Shown here piece by piece: positions 55,501 through 64,000 of a stretch of DNA of 64,000 nt. Each line of letters begins with the position of its first letter. Position 1 is the first letter of the stretch. Location of the stretch: positions 124,001 through 188,000 of the forward strand of contig NZ_BMKR01000007.1 in the NCBI RefSeq assembly GCF_014644435.1. Direction: 5' to 3'. Source of the stretch: Paenibacillus albidus (lineage in GTDB: Bacteria; Bacillota; Bacilli; Paenibacillales; Paenibacillaceae). The position numbers were made by a program, and so were the translations under genes. The notes beneath the pieces were generated by a model. It was given only the letters and a program-made list of their open reading frames with translations, was not told the origin of the DNA and did no database searches.

Positions 55501-56584
55501 CCTCTTGCCCAATGGTGCCTGTATTGACGAAGCTGATGTCATCAATGTAGAAGGAGCCCGTCTTGCTGTCAGGTGCCTCAACGTAAATCGTCAAATGCTC
55601 GTTCCCAACGCTGTTGTACCGGTAGGTCCCCTCCAACTTCACCCAACCGTCGCTGATGTTCACGGTCTTGGACGCCACCGATTGATAACTGGCTCCGCTA
55701 TCCTTGCCGACCTGCGTGGACAGTTGCAACGAAGTGCCGGCCGGATCAATCAGTTTGACCCAAGCGCTTATCCGGTATTCCTGACCCTGGTCAACGTAGG
55801 TTGCCACCTGTACCGTCGGGCCATGCCATGAATCGCTTCGATTCTCTACCTTTAGCGCCCTTGCACCGCCCTGCGTATGGTTGGCCTCATCTGTAACGGT
55901 CAGCTTCTCCGTGCCCGCTCTTCCGGCCACCGCCCCCGTCTTGCCATCCTCAAAGTCCAAGATGTTGAACGGCAGCGCCGGATTACGCGGAGTTTCCGGC
56001 CCATTACCGGTAGGCGTGACGTCTTTTATACGGAAATCGTCAAGATAGAAGCCGGCCTTGGCTGTTGAGATATCACCGTTGACATATGACTCGATCCAGA
56101 TTCGGATTTCGGTCGTATTGCTTGGTACTACATAGTCTTTTTTCTCGAATGTCGTCCATCCTGTATCCCCTACTTGCTGACCCCCAATAATCCATGGATA
56201 AGTATCTTTCCCGTCTGTTTTCGTCTTTGAGGCCAGATGGTACGTGTCTGTGCCTTGCTCCGATCTGAGCTTGAATGAAATATCATAGGCATGGCCGGAC
56301 TCCAGAAAATGGGCCAAGTCCAGACCCAGACTGCTTTTTCGGCTGGAGCGGTCCTTATAATGAAGCGAATAATCACCGTCCGCTGAATATACAGCGGAGA
56401 CTACGACTGTGCCGTCGCCGGTCCAGCTCAGGTTCTCCCACCCCCCTGCTTCTTGATCCTCAAAGCTCTGGGATAACTCCTTGCTTGTTTCGGCCTGGAC
56501 CGTCGTTGCCGGCCAATAAGCGGGAATCAGCAGAATCGCCGCAAGCCAAACCGACAGTACTCTGTTCAACCTCTTTATCCTCAT
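52592..56584 (-). CDS. Cell-surface GH10 xylanase (CBM22-CBM22-GH10-CBM9-SLH3)
   Basis: The 1330-residue secreted enzyme has a signal peptide (1-31), two CBM22-like modules (about 35-190 and 205-355), a GH10 domain (about 365-705) with acid/base Glu500 (WDVVNEAM) and nucleophile Glu624 (SVTELDVG), a CBM9 module (about 720-900), an Asn/Gly-rich linker, a region of unknown fold (about 935-1150), then three SLH repeats ([59 protein letters not shown]) that bind pyruvylated wall polymer. It cuts xylan outside the cell. AAAGGAG is nine bases before the ATG. It is last in the operon, 38 bases after the intracellular GH10 gene. Confidence 0.94.
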   Translation of the reverse strand: MRIKRLNRVLSVWLAAILLIPAYWPATTVQAETSKELSQSFEDQEAGGWENLSWTGDGTVVVSAVYSADGDYSLHYKDRSSRKSSLGLDLAHFLESGHAYDISFKLRSEQGTDTYHLASKTKTDGKDTYPWIIGGQQVGDTGWTTFEKKDYVVPSNTTEIRIWIESYVNGDISTAKAGFYLDDFRIKDVTPTGNGPETPRNPALPFNILDFEDGKTGAVAGRAGTEKLTVTDEANHTQGGARALKVENRSDSWHGPTVQVATYVDQGQEYRISAWVKLIDPAGTSLQLSTQVGKDSGASYQSVASKTVNISDGWVKLEGTYRYNSVGNEHLTIYVEAPDSKTGSFYIDDISFVNTGTIGQEVQKDLKPIKEAYQNDFLIGNAVSAADLEGKRLELLKLHHNVVTAENAMKPDGLQKNKGVFTFDASDALVNKALDEGMRVHGHVLVWHQQTPAWMNKKTDNSGSETVLSREEALDNMRVHIRSVMEHFGNQVISWDVVNEAMNDNPSNPADWKNALRKSAWYNAIGPDYVEQAFLAAREVLDQHPEWDIKLYYNDYNEDNQNKATAIASMVKELNVKYTADHPGKKLIDGIGMQGHYNVNTNQTNVKLSLEKFIAAGVEVSVTELDVGAGSNSKITEKEAEVQAYYYAQLLKLYKEHSANIARVTFWGLNDAASWRTENSPLLFDKELQAKPAYYGVIDPAKFISEHTPDTSGANQSAANYGTPVIDGTIDSVWEQAPAMQVNRYQMAWQGASGTAKALWDVKNLYVLVEVSDNELDKSSANPWEQDSVEVFLDQNNGKTTFYQTDDGQYRVNYDNETSFSPAAIGEGVETKTLVSGTNYTVEMKIPLTAISPGNGAKIGFDVQINDAKAGARESVAAWNDTTGNGYQDTSVYGIVTLTGKTSDGGSGPDNGNGPDNGNGDNRNNNSTNGSTNNVTPASSILGADGTVTIKPAVSLLNGTAKASITDDSMTKALEQATADTAGKRQIVIALPAQIGAGSYEIELPAAKLGGQMIFDLLLQTEFAQIRVPSHMLSNTEVNAESVAIRIGKISSDNMGANARDGIGSHPVIELMMMAGGRAVAWNNPSAPVTVFIPYSPAAEELGSPDRLVVRYLEADGSLAPVPNGRYDSKSGAVVFRTTHFSTYAVAYASTSFRDLQPLSWAKEAVDAMAARGVIRGTEEHRFSPEAPIKRADFVAVLVRALELTGNGQQAGTFADISPEASYAKEIGIARQLGLVNGFADHTFRPDSSISRQDMMVLVTRALSTAGKQVSGSANLSTYSDAASVAGYARASVSSLVEAGIVNGKGSLLAPSDNLTRAEAAAILYRIWKR

Positions 56585-56622
56585 ACATGTTCGCTCCTTT
56601 ACGATTTATACCTCCGGCAGAT

Positions 56623-57645
56623 TCAACGGTTCGCCAGTGCAGCGATGCGTTCATAGGCCGGCTTCGGACGGTGCGATTCATCGAATAAAAAGGGCCAGTT
56701 CTTCCGGCCTCTGACCGGGAATCCGTCCAGCCAGGTATAATCGTCGGCAGCCCCCCAGAATGTGACCGCACCGATACAGTCGCGGTATTCCCGCAACAGG
56801 CGGAAAACCGCCTCGTAAAGCTCTGCTTGCCGTTCCAGCATTTCCTTGGAAGGATGAAGCAGATCGGTACGTCTGTCTTCGAACCGGAAGACAGACAGAT
56901 CCAGTTCCGTCAGTTGAAGCTGAAGTCCCAGCTCTGCGTATTTCTCAATGGCTGTGCGGATGTCATCCAGCGAGGGATCGAACAGATTCCAGTGAGCCTG
57001 CAGACCTACTCCGTGGATCGGCACTCCCTGGTCCAGCAGCGAACGGACCAGACGGTAAATGCGGTCCCGCTTGCAGGGATGGGACTCATTATAATCGTTG
57101 TAAAACAGCAGGGCCTTGGGGTCCGCTTCATGCGCATATTCAAAAGCCTTGGCAATAAAATCAATTCCGGCGATTTCCAGCCATTTCGACGGGCGAAGGA
57201 AGGCCTCCTTGTCCGCCCTGTCGTCGGAGATAACCTCATTCACCACATCCCAGCAGTATACGGTATCCTTATACCGGCCAACCACTGTCTGGATATGCGA
57301 ACGGAGTCGCCCCAGCAGCAAGTCGCGATCCGCCGGGCCGCCTTGACCGTTCTCGAACAGCCAATCCGGAGTCTGATTATGCCAGACCAGCGTGTGGCCT
57401 CGCATGGCCATCTGATGCTCCTTGGCAAATGCCGCCAGCCGGTCGGCGTCTTCGAAGGTGTATACCGCCTCATGCGGATGCAGACTGGAGAACTTCATTT
57501 CGTTCTCCGCCGTAATGCTGTTGAAATGGTAGGCAAGCAACGACTTCTGGCTTTCGATGGTCACAGGATTGACCGCCGCTCCGATTTGGAAATCGTCTTT
57601 GTACAGTTCTTTTAATGAAGCTTCTTGCCTCGTCGATGAGATCAT
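56623..57645 (-). CDS. Intracellular GH10 xylanase
   Basis: The 340-residue enzyme is a single GH10 barrel without signal peptide or binding modules. Glu137 (WDVVNEVI) is the acid/base and Glu247 (LQLTELDL) the nucleophile; HFNSITAENEMKF and RGHTLVWHNQTPDW are conserved. It would cut imported xylo-oligosaccharides, including those with glucuronic acid branches. AAGGAGGAG is a few bases before the ATG at 57645; the longer open frame overlaps the GH43 gene and lacks a ribosome site. It is placed between GH43 (34-base gap) and the surface xylanase. Confidence 0.94.
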   Translation of the reverse strand: MISSTRQEASLKELYKDDFQIGAAVNPVTIESQKSLLAYHFNSITAENEMKFSSLHPHEAVYTFEDADRLAAFAKEHQMAMRGHTLVWHNQTPDWLFENGQGGPADRDLLLGRLRSHIQTVVGRYKDTVYCWDVVNEVISDDRADKEAFLRPSKWLEIAGIDFIAKAFEYAHEADPKALLFYNDYNESHPCKRDRIYRLVRSLLDQGVPIHGVGLQAHWNLFDPSLDDIRTAIEKYAELGLQLQLTELDLSVFRFEDRRTDLLHPSKEMLERQAELYEAVFRLLREYRDCIGAVTFWGAADDYTWLDGFPVRGRKNWPFLFDESHRPKPAYERIAALANR

Positions 57646-57679
57646 TGTTCTCCTCCTTATTACAGGCTTCTCCCAAAGT

Positions 57680-59245
57680 TTATCTCCAGGCGGCCCGATA
57701 CTCGAACCAGTCGAACCTCGCGGGCGCCCCGCTTGGGCGACCATTGCCCGTTGCGTACAGACCAATAACCACGCCGGTGAAGCACATTTTGCTCACAAAA
57801 TCCTCCGGAGACAACGCCCGTGCCGGACCGGCAACCACGCTGGACCAGTTCTGGCTATCCTCCGAATAGGATAGGATATACTCCTTCTCTGTCGCTTCAA
57901 TTCTGAGGAAAAGTTGTTCCGCTTCCGTCTTGCCCTCATGGACGATCCGGGACTCTCCCCGAATGGTCAGACGGGCTGTGACCCGATTGCCGTTCCCGGA
58001 GCGGGTCAGGCCGATTTCGTAATGAGCATCCTCGTCCCGGCGTACGCACAGTCCGGCCTCTTCTCCTTCGGCAGACGGCGCAAACAACAGGCAAGTGGTG
58101 AAGCTTGCCTGCGTATGCTGTTGTCTTCTGCCTGCAAAAGTGATCTGGCCGACCTCTCCGAGTCCCGGCGCCTGGCCGCGCAGCGTCAAGTGACCAGGGG
58201 TTTCAGCAAGTGAACAACAACCCTCGGCCGGATTTCGTACGAATATCCACTCGGGTCCAAGATGTTCTCCGTCAAAGTCATCCCGGCCTTCCCCCAAAGT
58301 GGCACCCGGCGCAGCGGGCGCTGCATCCGGCAGGCGGGTAACTGACATTTCCAGTGCGACACTGCCCTCGTTATTGTCGATATACGGCCATCCTTCTTTC
58401 CAGCGGACCGGAGCCAGGAAGGTCTCCCGGCCGAGTACACTGTAGCCCTCCCCGGTCAGCCGAACGCCGAGGAAAACGGCCCACCAGTCGCCGTTGGTAT
58501 CTTCCACCAGGTCAGCATGGCCCAAATACTGAATCGGATGATCCAGATCCCGGTGCGTCAGGATCGGCTCCGGGCACCGCTCGAACGGACCGTAAGGCTT
58601 CTCGCTCCGTCCGATGATCTCCCGGTGTTCCTTCGCTGTTCCGCCGGAGGCAGACATCATATAATACATTCCGTTAATCTTGTACAAGTGCGGCCCTTCT
58701 GTCCATGGACCTCCGTCGCCGCGCCAGACCACTTGCGGTTCGGAGAACGCTTCTCCGGTCGCAATGTTGATCTCATACTGGATAACATGCGAGTCGTAAT
58801 CGGCTCCCTGCTGGGCGGTGACGTACACCTTGCCGTCATCGTCGAAGAACAGCGAAGGATCGATCCCGCCATACGGGACAGGGATGGGCTCGGACCAAGG
58901 TCCGGCGGGATCAGTCGCCGTAACGTAGAAATTCCCGCTCCCCCTTACGTCGGTAGTAATCATGTAGAAGATGCCTTCATGATAACGAAGCGACGGTGCA
59001 TAAATCCCATCAGAGCTCTTGCGGTCCGTCAGATCGAGCTGATCGGGCCGGTCCAGCACATGGCCGATCTGTTCCCAGTGGACCAGGTTCCGGCTCCGGA
59101 AGATCGGGACGCCGGGAAAATATTCGAACGAACTGCAAATCAGATAGAAGTACTCTCCCGCCTTGGTAATGCTGGGATCGGGATAAAAACCGGGAAGGAT
59201 GGGGTTCGAATAACGGATCGTCTGTGTTGCCAATGAATTTTCCAT
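57680..59245 (-). CDS. GH43 beta-xylosidase/arabinofuranosidase-like
   Basis: The 521-residue enzyme has a five-bladed propeller (about 10-310) with the three GH43 acids: Asp23 (GFYPDPSI), Asp129 (GGIDPSLFF) and Glu183 (WTEGPHLY), followed by a beta-sandwich of the C-terminal xylosidase type (about 330-520). No signal peptide, so it works in the cytosol on imported xylo-oligosaccharides, removing xylose or arabinose. The start codon directly follows the stop of the permease gene, with AAGGAG overlapping its end. It is followed by GH10. Confidence 0.9.
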   Translation of the reverse strand: MENSLATQTIRYSNPILPGFYPDPSITKAGEYFYLICSSFEYFPGVPIFRSRNLVHWEQIGHVLDRPDQLDLTDRKSSDGIYAPSLRYHEGIFYMITTDVRGSGNFYVTATDPAGPWSEPIPVPYGGIDPSLFFDDDGKVYVTAQQGADYDSHVIQYEINIATGEAFSEPQVVWRGDGGPWTEGPHLYKINGMYYMMSASGGTAKEHREIIGRSEKPYGPFERCPEPILTHRDLDHPIQYLGHADLVEDTNGDWWAVFLGVRLTGEGYSVLGRETFLAPVRWKEGWPYIDNNEGSVALEMSVTRLPDAAPAAPGATLGEGRDDFDGEHLGPEWIFVRNPAEGCCSLAETPGHLTLRGQAPGLGEVGQITFAGRRQQHTQASFTTCLLFAPSAEGEEAGLCVRRDEDAHYEIGLTRSGNGNRVTARLTIRGESRIVHEGKTEAEQLFLRIEATEKEYILSYSEDSQNWSSVVAGPARALSPEDFVSKMCFTGVVIGLYATGNGRPSGAPARFDWFEYRAAWR

Positions 59246-60202
59246 TTACTCCTTGACACTCCCCACGTTAAGTCCAACGACAAAATATTTTTGCATGAAC
59301 GGGTAGACCATCAGGATCGGAACCGAAGCTACCACAGTGACAGCCGCGCGAATCGAAATTGGCGTGACTTGGGTAGCGTGCTCTGCCCCGACACCATTTG
59401 CCACAGAAGGATTGCTGTTGGCGTTCACACTGGAGGATAGCAGCTTCATCAATTCGTATTGCAGCGTGCTCAGTTCCTGTCTGGATGAGGTGTACAGGAA
59501 AGCGTCGAACCAGGAGTTCCAGGCACCGACCGCAACGAACAACGCAATGGTAGCCAGCACGGGCTTACAGAGCGGGAAGATGATTCTCCAGAAAATTTTA
59601 AAATCGCCTGCTCCATCGATTCTGGATGATTCCACCAGGCTTTCCGGAATGGTGCCGATATAGGTACGGATGACGATCAGGTTGAATGCACTGATCATCG
59701 ACGGCAGTACGTACACCAGAAAGTTGTTGATTAAATGCAGATCCTTCATCAAAAAGTAGTTGGGAATCAGACCTGCATTGAAATACATCGTCAGGACAAA
59801 AATCGTCGTGATGGGCTTACGGAATACATATTCCCGCCGGCTGAGCGTATAGGCCAGCATCGTGGTTAGGAAGATGTTCAACAAGGTCGAAAGAACGGTG
59901 CGCGCAACGGATATCAGAAATGCGTTATATATGGTGCCTGAAGCAAAAACCGCATTATAGTTCTGCATGGTGAATTGCCGGGGCCACAGATAAATACCGC
60001 CTCTGATCGTGTCATTTCCCGCGTTAAACGAAACAACTATCGTATTCAAGAACGGATACAACGTAACGATTACCAGAAAAATCATAAACAATGTATTGAA
60101 TGTATTGAAAAGGAACGGTTCTACTCCGCTGCTCCCCGGACGGCGTCTGGAGAGCATAACTGCGTTCTTCGGGCCTGACATCTGAGTGTTTTTCATCATC
60201 AT
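59246..60202 (-). CDS. LplC/YtcP-type oligosaccharide ABC permease
   Basis: The 318-residue permease has six helices with the N-terminal VEPFLFNTFNTLFMIFLVIV block, EAA-type loop LVESSRIDGAGDFKIFWRII and the typical ending FMQKYFVVGLNVGSVKE. It belongs to the carbohydrate uptake group CUT1 used with LplA and LplB proteins. It overlaps the lplB stop by four bases; three ATG codons lie in a row and I keep the first. It is followed at once by the GH43 gene, which points to xylo-oligosaccharides or aldouronates as cargo. Confidence 0.9.
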   Translation of the reverse strand: MMMKNTQMSGPKNAVMLSRRRPGSSGVEPFLFNTFNTLFMIFLVIVTLYPFLNTIVVSFNAGNDTIRGGIYLWPRQFTMQNYNAVFASGTIYNAFLISVARTVLSTLLNIFLTTMLAYTLSRREYVFRKPITTIFVLTMYFNAGLIPNYFLMKDLHLINNFLVYVLPSMISAFNLIVIRTYIGTIPESLVESSRIDGAGDFKIFWRIIFPLCKPVLATIALFVAVGAWNSWFDAFLYTSSRQELSTLQYELMKLLSSSVNANSNPSVANGVGAEHATQVTPISIRAAVTVVASVPILMVYPFMQKYFVVGLNVGSVKE

Positions 60203-61164
60203 AACAGCCTCTCTTCCCCAAGCCGCTTGGCGGTCCAGTTTGCGAACAGCAGCATGGTGATGCTGACAACGCTCTTGAATATGCCTCCTGCGGTAGCCAA
60301 AGAGTAGTTACCCTGTGCTATACCATATTTGAGGACGAAGATATCGATCGTTTCCGACCAATCCACCACAAGTCCGTTGCCCAGCAAATACTGAACTTCA
60401 AAACCGGCTTCCAGAATATGTCCGATCGACATAATCAGCAGGATAACAATGGTTGCCTTAATGCCAGGCAGAGTAACGTTCCACATTTTTTGATATCGGT
60501 TGGCTCCATCGATGTCCGCCGCTTCATACAGAGCCGGATCAATGGAAGCCATGGCGGCCAAATATATGATCGTATTCCAGCCGACTTCTTTCCAGACATG
60601 TGACGCACCTACGACACCCCAGAAATATTTCCCTTCGCTTAGCCACATAATCGGCTGATCGATCAGATGCAGCTTCATCAATAAATCATTGATGATTCCG
60701 TCGGAGGCAAGTGAAGTGGCAACGATCCCGGTAACGATAATCCAGGACAGGAAATGCGGCAGATACGAAATCGTTTGGACCGTTCGCTTCCAGAACATTT
60801 TTTTGATTTCATTCAGCAGCAATGCCAAAACGATGGCAGTAGTGAAGCCCAAAATCAGATTAATGACACTCATCGCGAGCGTGTTGCGAAGCACACGCAG
60901 AAAATTGTCGTCCGTAAACAGGAATTGGAAATGCTTGAATCCAACCCAGTCTTGTTGACTGAAGCTCCGCGCCGGCTTGTAATCCTGAAAAGCCATTGTC
61001 CAGCCCCAGACCGGCAAATAAGCAAAGACAATAATATAAGCGAGCAGAGGAACCGACATGTAGATAAGCTGTCTCTGATCCTTGATGATCGCCCAGGTCA
61101 GCCGCTTGTTGTTGCGTTGTTTCTTCGGGTTGACTGGCTTGGCAACAGTTGCAATCTCCTCCAT
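60199..61164 (-). CDS. lplB: LplB-type oligosaccharide ABC permease
   Basis: The 321-residue permease has six helices, the family block SVPLLAYIIVFAYLPVWGWT, EAA loop LYEAADIDGANRYQKMWNVT and MLLFANWTAKRLGEERLL at its end. The ATG at 61164 is nine bases after AGGGAG; seven codons further up is a GTG that leaves no room for a ribosome site. A hairpin at 61190-61226 separates it from the binding protein gene, which probably keeps its level below that of the binding protein. Confidence 0.9.
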   Translation of the reverse strand: MEEIATVAKPVNPKKQRNNKRLTWAIIKDQRQLIYMSVPLLAYIIVFAYLPVWGWTMAFQDYKPARSFSQQDWVGFKHFQFLFTDDNFLRVLRNTLAMSVINLILGFTTAIVLALLLNEIKKMFWKRTVQTISYLPHFLSWIIVTGIVATSLASDGIINDLLMKLHLIDQPIMWLSEGKYFWGVVGASHVWKEVGWNTIIYLAAMASIDPALYEAADIDGANRYQKMWNVTLPGIKATIVILLIMSIGHILEAGFEVQYLLGNGLVVDWSETIDIFVLKYGIAQGNYSLATAGGIFKSVVSITMLLFANWTAKRLGEERLL

Positions 61165-61189
61165 AGTATCAAACTCCCTATCCACCCTT

Positions 61190-61226
61190 TAATTATCGGA
61201 AAGGGGGAGATCCCCTTTCCGATTAA
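61190..61226 (-). repeat. Intercistronic hairpin without T-run
   Basis: On the minus strand TTAATCGGAAAGGGG and CCCCTTTCCGATAATTAA form a long stem with a four- to five-base loop. It lies between the binding protein stop and lplB, has no T-tail, and probably protects upstream mRNA or partly slows transcription. Confidence 0.75.
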
Positions 61227-61235
61227 GGCATTGAT

Positions 61236-62933
61236 CTATTTAACACTCCAGTTGTCAATCCTCCATTTGAGCACTTCGTTAATGCGGTCTTCATAGGATT
61301 TAATGTCAAGCTTCTGAATCGCGGAGGTGTATTCGCTCCAGACGGAGTCGAACTCAGAAGGATTTGCCAGGATTGCCTTGGGTAAATACTTGGTGGACGT
61401 CTCATTCAGCTTTGTGCTGGCAATTTTGGCCGGAGAACCTTCCACCAGGTCGACAGACCAGGCCGGATAGTAGATCGGATTCTCAGGAGGCGCACTGAAG
61501 AAGTCCACGTAGCTGTTGAATCCGTATGCCGTCAGAACTTCCTTGTCAAACGGCTTTAAGCTTGCCTGATATTCTTCAGGCTGGTTGCTCGCCGCAGTGG
61601 CGTTGCCGTCACTGAAATAACCTTCCAGCTTCGGTGCGGTGGCGTAGAAAGCATCAGCCTTGTTGGCGAGCTTCCAGGTAGCATCGGTAGTATTATCACG
61701 CTGCTCTTCCGTTCTAATGAAGCGCCCTGCATCATTGACCATGTAATCTTCGCCTTCAACACCCCAGGTCATCAGCTTCTGCCAATCTTCTGTGATCAAC
61801 TTATCAAGAGCTTTAATAATTTTTTCCGGGTTCTTGGCATTGACGGTAATGCCGAAGCCATTGTTTAAGTTAAGAGATGGACGGTCGCGGTAATAATCCT
61901 TGGTACTGGAATCGTATACCAGCGGGAAACCTACATATGTCCGCTCCAGCTTTTCCTGCGTCTTCAGCGAATCCTCGGCGCTGCCGAAGTTCCAGTGCTG
62001 GTCGAACATCCCCAGTACGGCGCCGCTGGACAGCTTGGCCATGTACTGATCATAGTTTTGTGTGAACGCTTCCTTATCCAGCAAGCCTTGAGCATTGATC
62101 TCATTCAGCTTCTGATAGTACTTCTTGGCATGATCCTTGTCGGCGAAAATTTCGCCTTTGCCGTCGTTTACAACCACACCGCCATCGTTGGGATGCCCGA
62201 TCAAATGCTGCGGAGCATTCAGCAATCCCCAGTTCTTCCAGTCATAGTTCAAGATTTCAAAACCAATGGTCGGCTTTCCGTCGATTGTCGGATACTTCTC
62301 CTTGTACTTTGCAATCAAATCAAAATATTCGTCCAGCGTCTTCGGAGTCGGGTAGTTGAACTCCTTCAGAACAGCCTTTTGAATCCAGAAGGCCGGTCCG
62401 CTGTAATAGGTATCAGATACTTCACCGTTATAGGCACCGTAGTTCGGCAGATAGTAGATATGTCCATCGTTAGGGTCCTTCATCTGGTTCCAATACTTTT
62501 CATAATGTTTCTTCAGGTTAGGCGCGTGCTCCTCGATCAGATCCTCGAGCGGGATGACCGCTCCGGCAGCCGTCAGCTTCGTATCCGCCGAGATTAAGTC
62601 CGGGTAGTCCCCGCCAGCAATCATAACACCGAGCTTCTGGTTCTTGTCGCCTGCAAGGAATTCGAATTTGAAGGTGACGCCAAGCTCATCCTTAATCTTT
62701 TTGTAAATCTTATTGTCCGCTGTCGGCTGCTGTCCGGCTTCACCCAAGAACACTGAAATTTCTAAAGGATTAGCTGCGTTCACTTCCTCGCTGCTGGCGT
62801 TCTTCGCTGTGGAATTCCCGGTATTCGCAGCTTTCGTGTTGTTGCCGCCGCTTGAGCAGCCGGAGAGTACAACGCCCAGCGATAAAAGGGCTGTCGCTCC
62901 GATGCGGAGCAACGATTTTTTTCTGTCCCCCAT
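61236..62933 (-). CDS. LplA-type oligosaccharide-binding lipoprotein
   Basis: The 565-residue lipoprotein has lipobox LSGC (Cys at about 26), then the large family 1 solute-binding fold of LplA proteins. Recognisable blocks are NPLEISVFLGEAGQQP, GVTFKFEFLAGDKNQKLGVM, IAGGDYPDLI, LEDLIEEHAPNLKKHYEKYW and NNGFGITVNAKNPEKIIKAL. It binds the oligosaccharide outside the cell and passes it to the LplB/C permeases. GGAGG is seven bases before the ATG. A cre-like box is about 35 bases upstream. It is the first gene of the xylan operon. Confidence 0.9.
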   Translation of the reverse strand: MGDRKKSLLRIGATALLSLGVVLSGCSSGGNNTKAANTGNSTAKNASSEEVNAANPLEISVFLGEAGQQPTADNKIYKKIKDELGVTFKFEFLAGDKNQKLGVMIAGGDYPDLISADTKLTAAGAVIPLEDLIEEHAPNLKKHYEKYWNQMKDPNDGHIYYLPNYGAYNGEVSDTYYSGPAFWIQKAVLKEFNYPTPKTLDEYFDLIAKYKEKYPTIDGKPTIGFEILNYDWKNWGLLNAPQHLIGHPNDGGVVVNDGKGEIFADKDHAKKYYQKLNEINAQGLLDKEAFTQNYDQYMAKLSSGAVLGMFDQHWNFGSAEDSLKTQEKLERTYVGFPLVYDSSTKDYYRDRPSLNLNNGFGITVNAKNPEKIIKALDKLITEDWQKLMTWGVEGEDYMVNDAGRFIRTEEQRDNTTDATWKLANKADAFYATAPKLEGYFSDGNATAASNQPEEYQASLKPFDKEVLTAYGFNSYVDFFSAPPENPIYYPAWSVDLVEGSPAKIASTKLNETSTKYLPKAILANPSEFDSVWSEYTSAIQKLDIKSYEDRINEVLKWRIDNWSVK

Positions 62934-62967
62934 AAAGCACCTCCGAAAAGTATTGTCACCTCAGGAC

Positions 62968-62981
62968 TGAAAGCCCTTTCA
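62968..62981. promoter_or_regulatory. cre-like catabolite repression site
   Basis: TGAAAGCCCTTTCA is a near-palindrome that differs from the CcpA cre core (TGAAAGCGCTTTCA) only in the centre. It lies 35 bases before the lplA-type gene, where CcpA could repress the operon in glucose. Confidence 0.6.
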
Positions 62982-63054
62982 TGTAACTGCTTTTATTGTA
63001 AATTTATATCCGGATGGAAACTATATTCGAATTATAGCTCTTCCCGTGAAAAGC

Positions 63055-64000
63055 TTAGATTTTCTTATATTCGTTCGGTGACATGCCCAAACGCTTCTCG
63101 AATTGCTTCAGGAACTGATTGTAGCTCGTGTAACCAACCCTTTCCGACACCTCGCCGTTTTTCCATTGGTTCATGCGAAGCAAACGGCTTGCCTCTTCAA
63201 TTCGCAGATTATGGACCAGTTCGTTAAATCCGATGCCGTTCTTGCGTATCAGCAGTTGCCCCAGATAGGCGGGATGCAGAAAGAAGCGCTCCGCCAGCGA
63301 TTTGATGGTCAGACCTTCCCGGAAATGGCTGTGGATGTAGTCGTTGATGTCCTGCACGATCCCCTGCGGCTCAGCCGGGCTCTCCTTGAGAAGAAGCTCG
63401 AAGCAGACCCTGCCGCAAGAACGCAGCATCCCGATCAGATCATCGAAGGTCAGCAGCGCCTCGTCCATATCGGGAATATCAAACAGGCGGCCTGAGGATT
63501 CACCGCCGCTGTCCATTTCCGTGCTCATATACGCCCTGATTTCGTGCAAAAAATAGACGACGATCTTGCGGACATCATCAGGATGAATGCGCATCTCCCG
63601 GAACCCTTGCTCCATCGAATCAACAATCGACCTATAGCCGGTGTAGTCAATGAGGTGGAACGCCTCCAATATGCGGTCGAGGAGTTCCACCTGATTGTGA
63701 CTGTGTCCGAACCTGCTGCCTTTAATCATGTCATAGCGGATAATGCCGTTCTCTCCCGGCTTATAAAACGCATGCAGCAGCGCCTCGGCCGCCGTCCTGA
63801 AGGCGGCACCGATTCCGGTCAGCGACGTCTCTGCGGCACCGACCGCCATGAAGATGCGAAAACCCGCCAAACGGCGGGCCAGGGCTTCGATCGTCTTTGC
63901 GGCATCGGCCTCTCCACCTTGATGCGCAGAGTCGCCGAACACAATGGCGAAACGTTCCATGGACAGGTGTACCAGGCAAGCTGTCTCCAGGCCGTCCAGA
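63055..64000 (-). CDS. AraC-type response regulator, C-terminal part
   Basis: The reading frame runs off the right edge without a start: the last 315 residues are visible. They hold the end of a middle regulatory domain (FRIFMAVGAAETSLTGIGAA, typical of YesN-like regulators) and two AraC helix-turn-helix motifs (LTIKSLAERFFLHPAYLGQL and NGEVSERVGYTSYNQFLKQF). An ATG at 63960 lies inside this domain and the frame stays open beyond it, so it is not the start. It should control the xylan operon next to it. The receiver domain and a partner kinase would lie outside the window. Confidence 0.88.
   Translation of the reverse strand, partial: LDGLETACLVHLSMERFAIVFGDSAHQGGEADAAKTIEALARRLAGFRIFMAVGAAETSLTGIGAAFRTAAEALLHAFYKPGENGIIRYDMIKGSRFGHSHNQVELLDRILEAFHLIDYTGYRSIVDSMEQGFREMRIHPDDVRKIVVYFLHEIRAYMSTEMDSGGESSGRLFDIPDMDEALLTFDDLIGMLRSCGRVCFELLLKESPAEPQGIVQDINDYIHSHFREGLTIKSLAERFFLHPAYLGQLLIRKNGIGFNELVHNLRIEEASRLLRMNQWKNGEVSERVGYTSYNQFLKQFEKRLGMSPNEYKKI

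Overview
The window looks like a chromosomal segment of a spore-forming Gram-positive bacterium of the Paenibacillus type. This rests on a ribDEBA operon under an FMN riboswitch, spoVA sporulation genes, YesM/YesN-type two-component systems beside sugar ABC transporters, an S-layer-homology xylanase with CBM22-GH10-CBM9 architecture, an LPXTG adhesin, and strong AGGAGG ribosome sites. The genus is an inference. No rRNA, tRNA, CRISPR array, prophage or intact insertion sequence was seen; one short transposase remnant lies near 10.7 kb.

Layout. 0-2.4 kb: riboflavin operon ribD-ribE-ribBA (cut by the window edge) with FMN riboswitch and terminator. 2.4-5.5 kb: mscL behind a MalT/LAL-type LuxR regulator. 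5.6-9.2 kb: a 1177-residue sortase-anchored adhesin. 9.4-12.9 kb: YwaF-like membrane protein, transposase remnant, ppiB, lysA. 12.9-16.4 kb: spoVAA-spoVAB-spoVAF, the last with a large acidic N-terminal extension. 16.4-17.8 kb: an EamA transporter under a second FMN riboswitch, a probable riboflavin importer. 17.9-24.5 kb: a membrane-anchored PstS-like protein, mntABCD with an MntR-like box, and a cell-wall amidase. 24.5-25.5 kb: non-coding DNA made of a ~450 bp direct duplication. 25.5-29.1 kb: AI-2E-type transporter, carboxylesterase, DinB and FosB-like VOC protein. 29.2-41.2 kb: a catabolic block for a uronic-acid glycan (ABC importer, YesMN-type sensor and regulator, heparinase II/III-like lyase, GH88 hydrolase, DUF2264). 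41.2-43.6 kb: TetR regulator divergent from a GH1 enzyme that lacks the usual acid/base glutamate. 43.6-52.4 kb: Fur-type iron block with 2Fe-2S ferredoxin, Btr-like AraC sensor, siderophore-binding lipoprotein, two FecCD permeases, a fused ABC protein and a ferredoxin-NADP reductase. 52.5-64 kb: xylan block with surface xylanase, intracellular GH10, GH43, LplABC-type oligosaccharide importer and a truncated AraC-type response regulator.

How the genes work together. The two carbohydrate blocks follow the same logic: import of short oligosaccharides by an ABC system without its own ATPase, intracellular cleavage by cytoplasmic hydrolases, and control by AraC-type regulators. In the xylan block the surface SLH xylanase would supply oligosaccharides, GH10 without signal peptide would trim them and GH43 would release xylose. 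In the uronate block the lyase would make unsaturated uronyl ends that GH88 removes. The iron block has Fur-like boxes at three promoters and also lacks a dedicated importer ATPase. The manganese block carries an MntR-like box overlapping its promoter region. Most strong signals are regulatory: two FMN riboswitches, three Fur boxes, an MntR box, a cre-like box, a probable forespore promoter and an 18-bp-arm inverted repeat between tetR and the GH1 gene.
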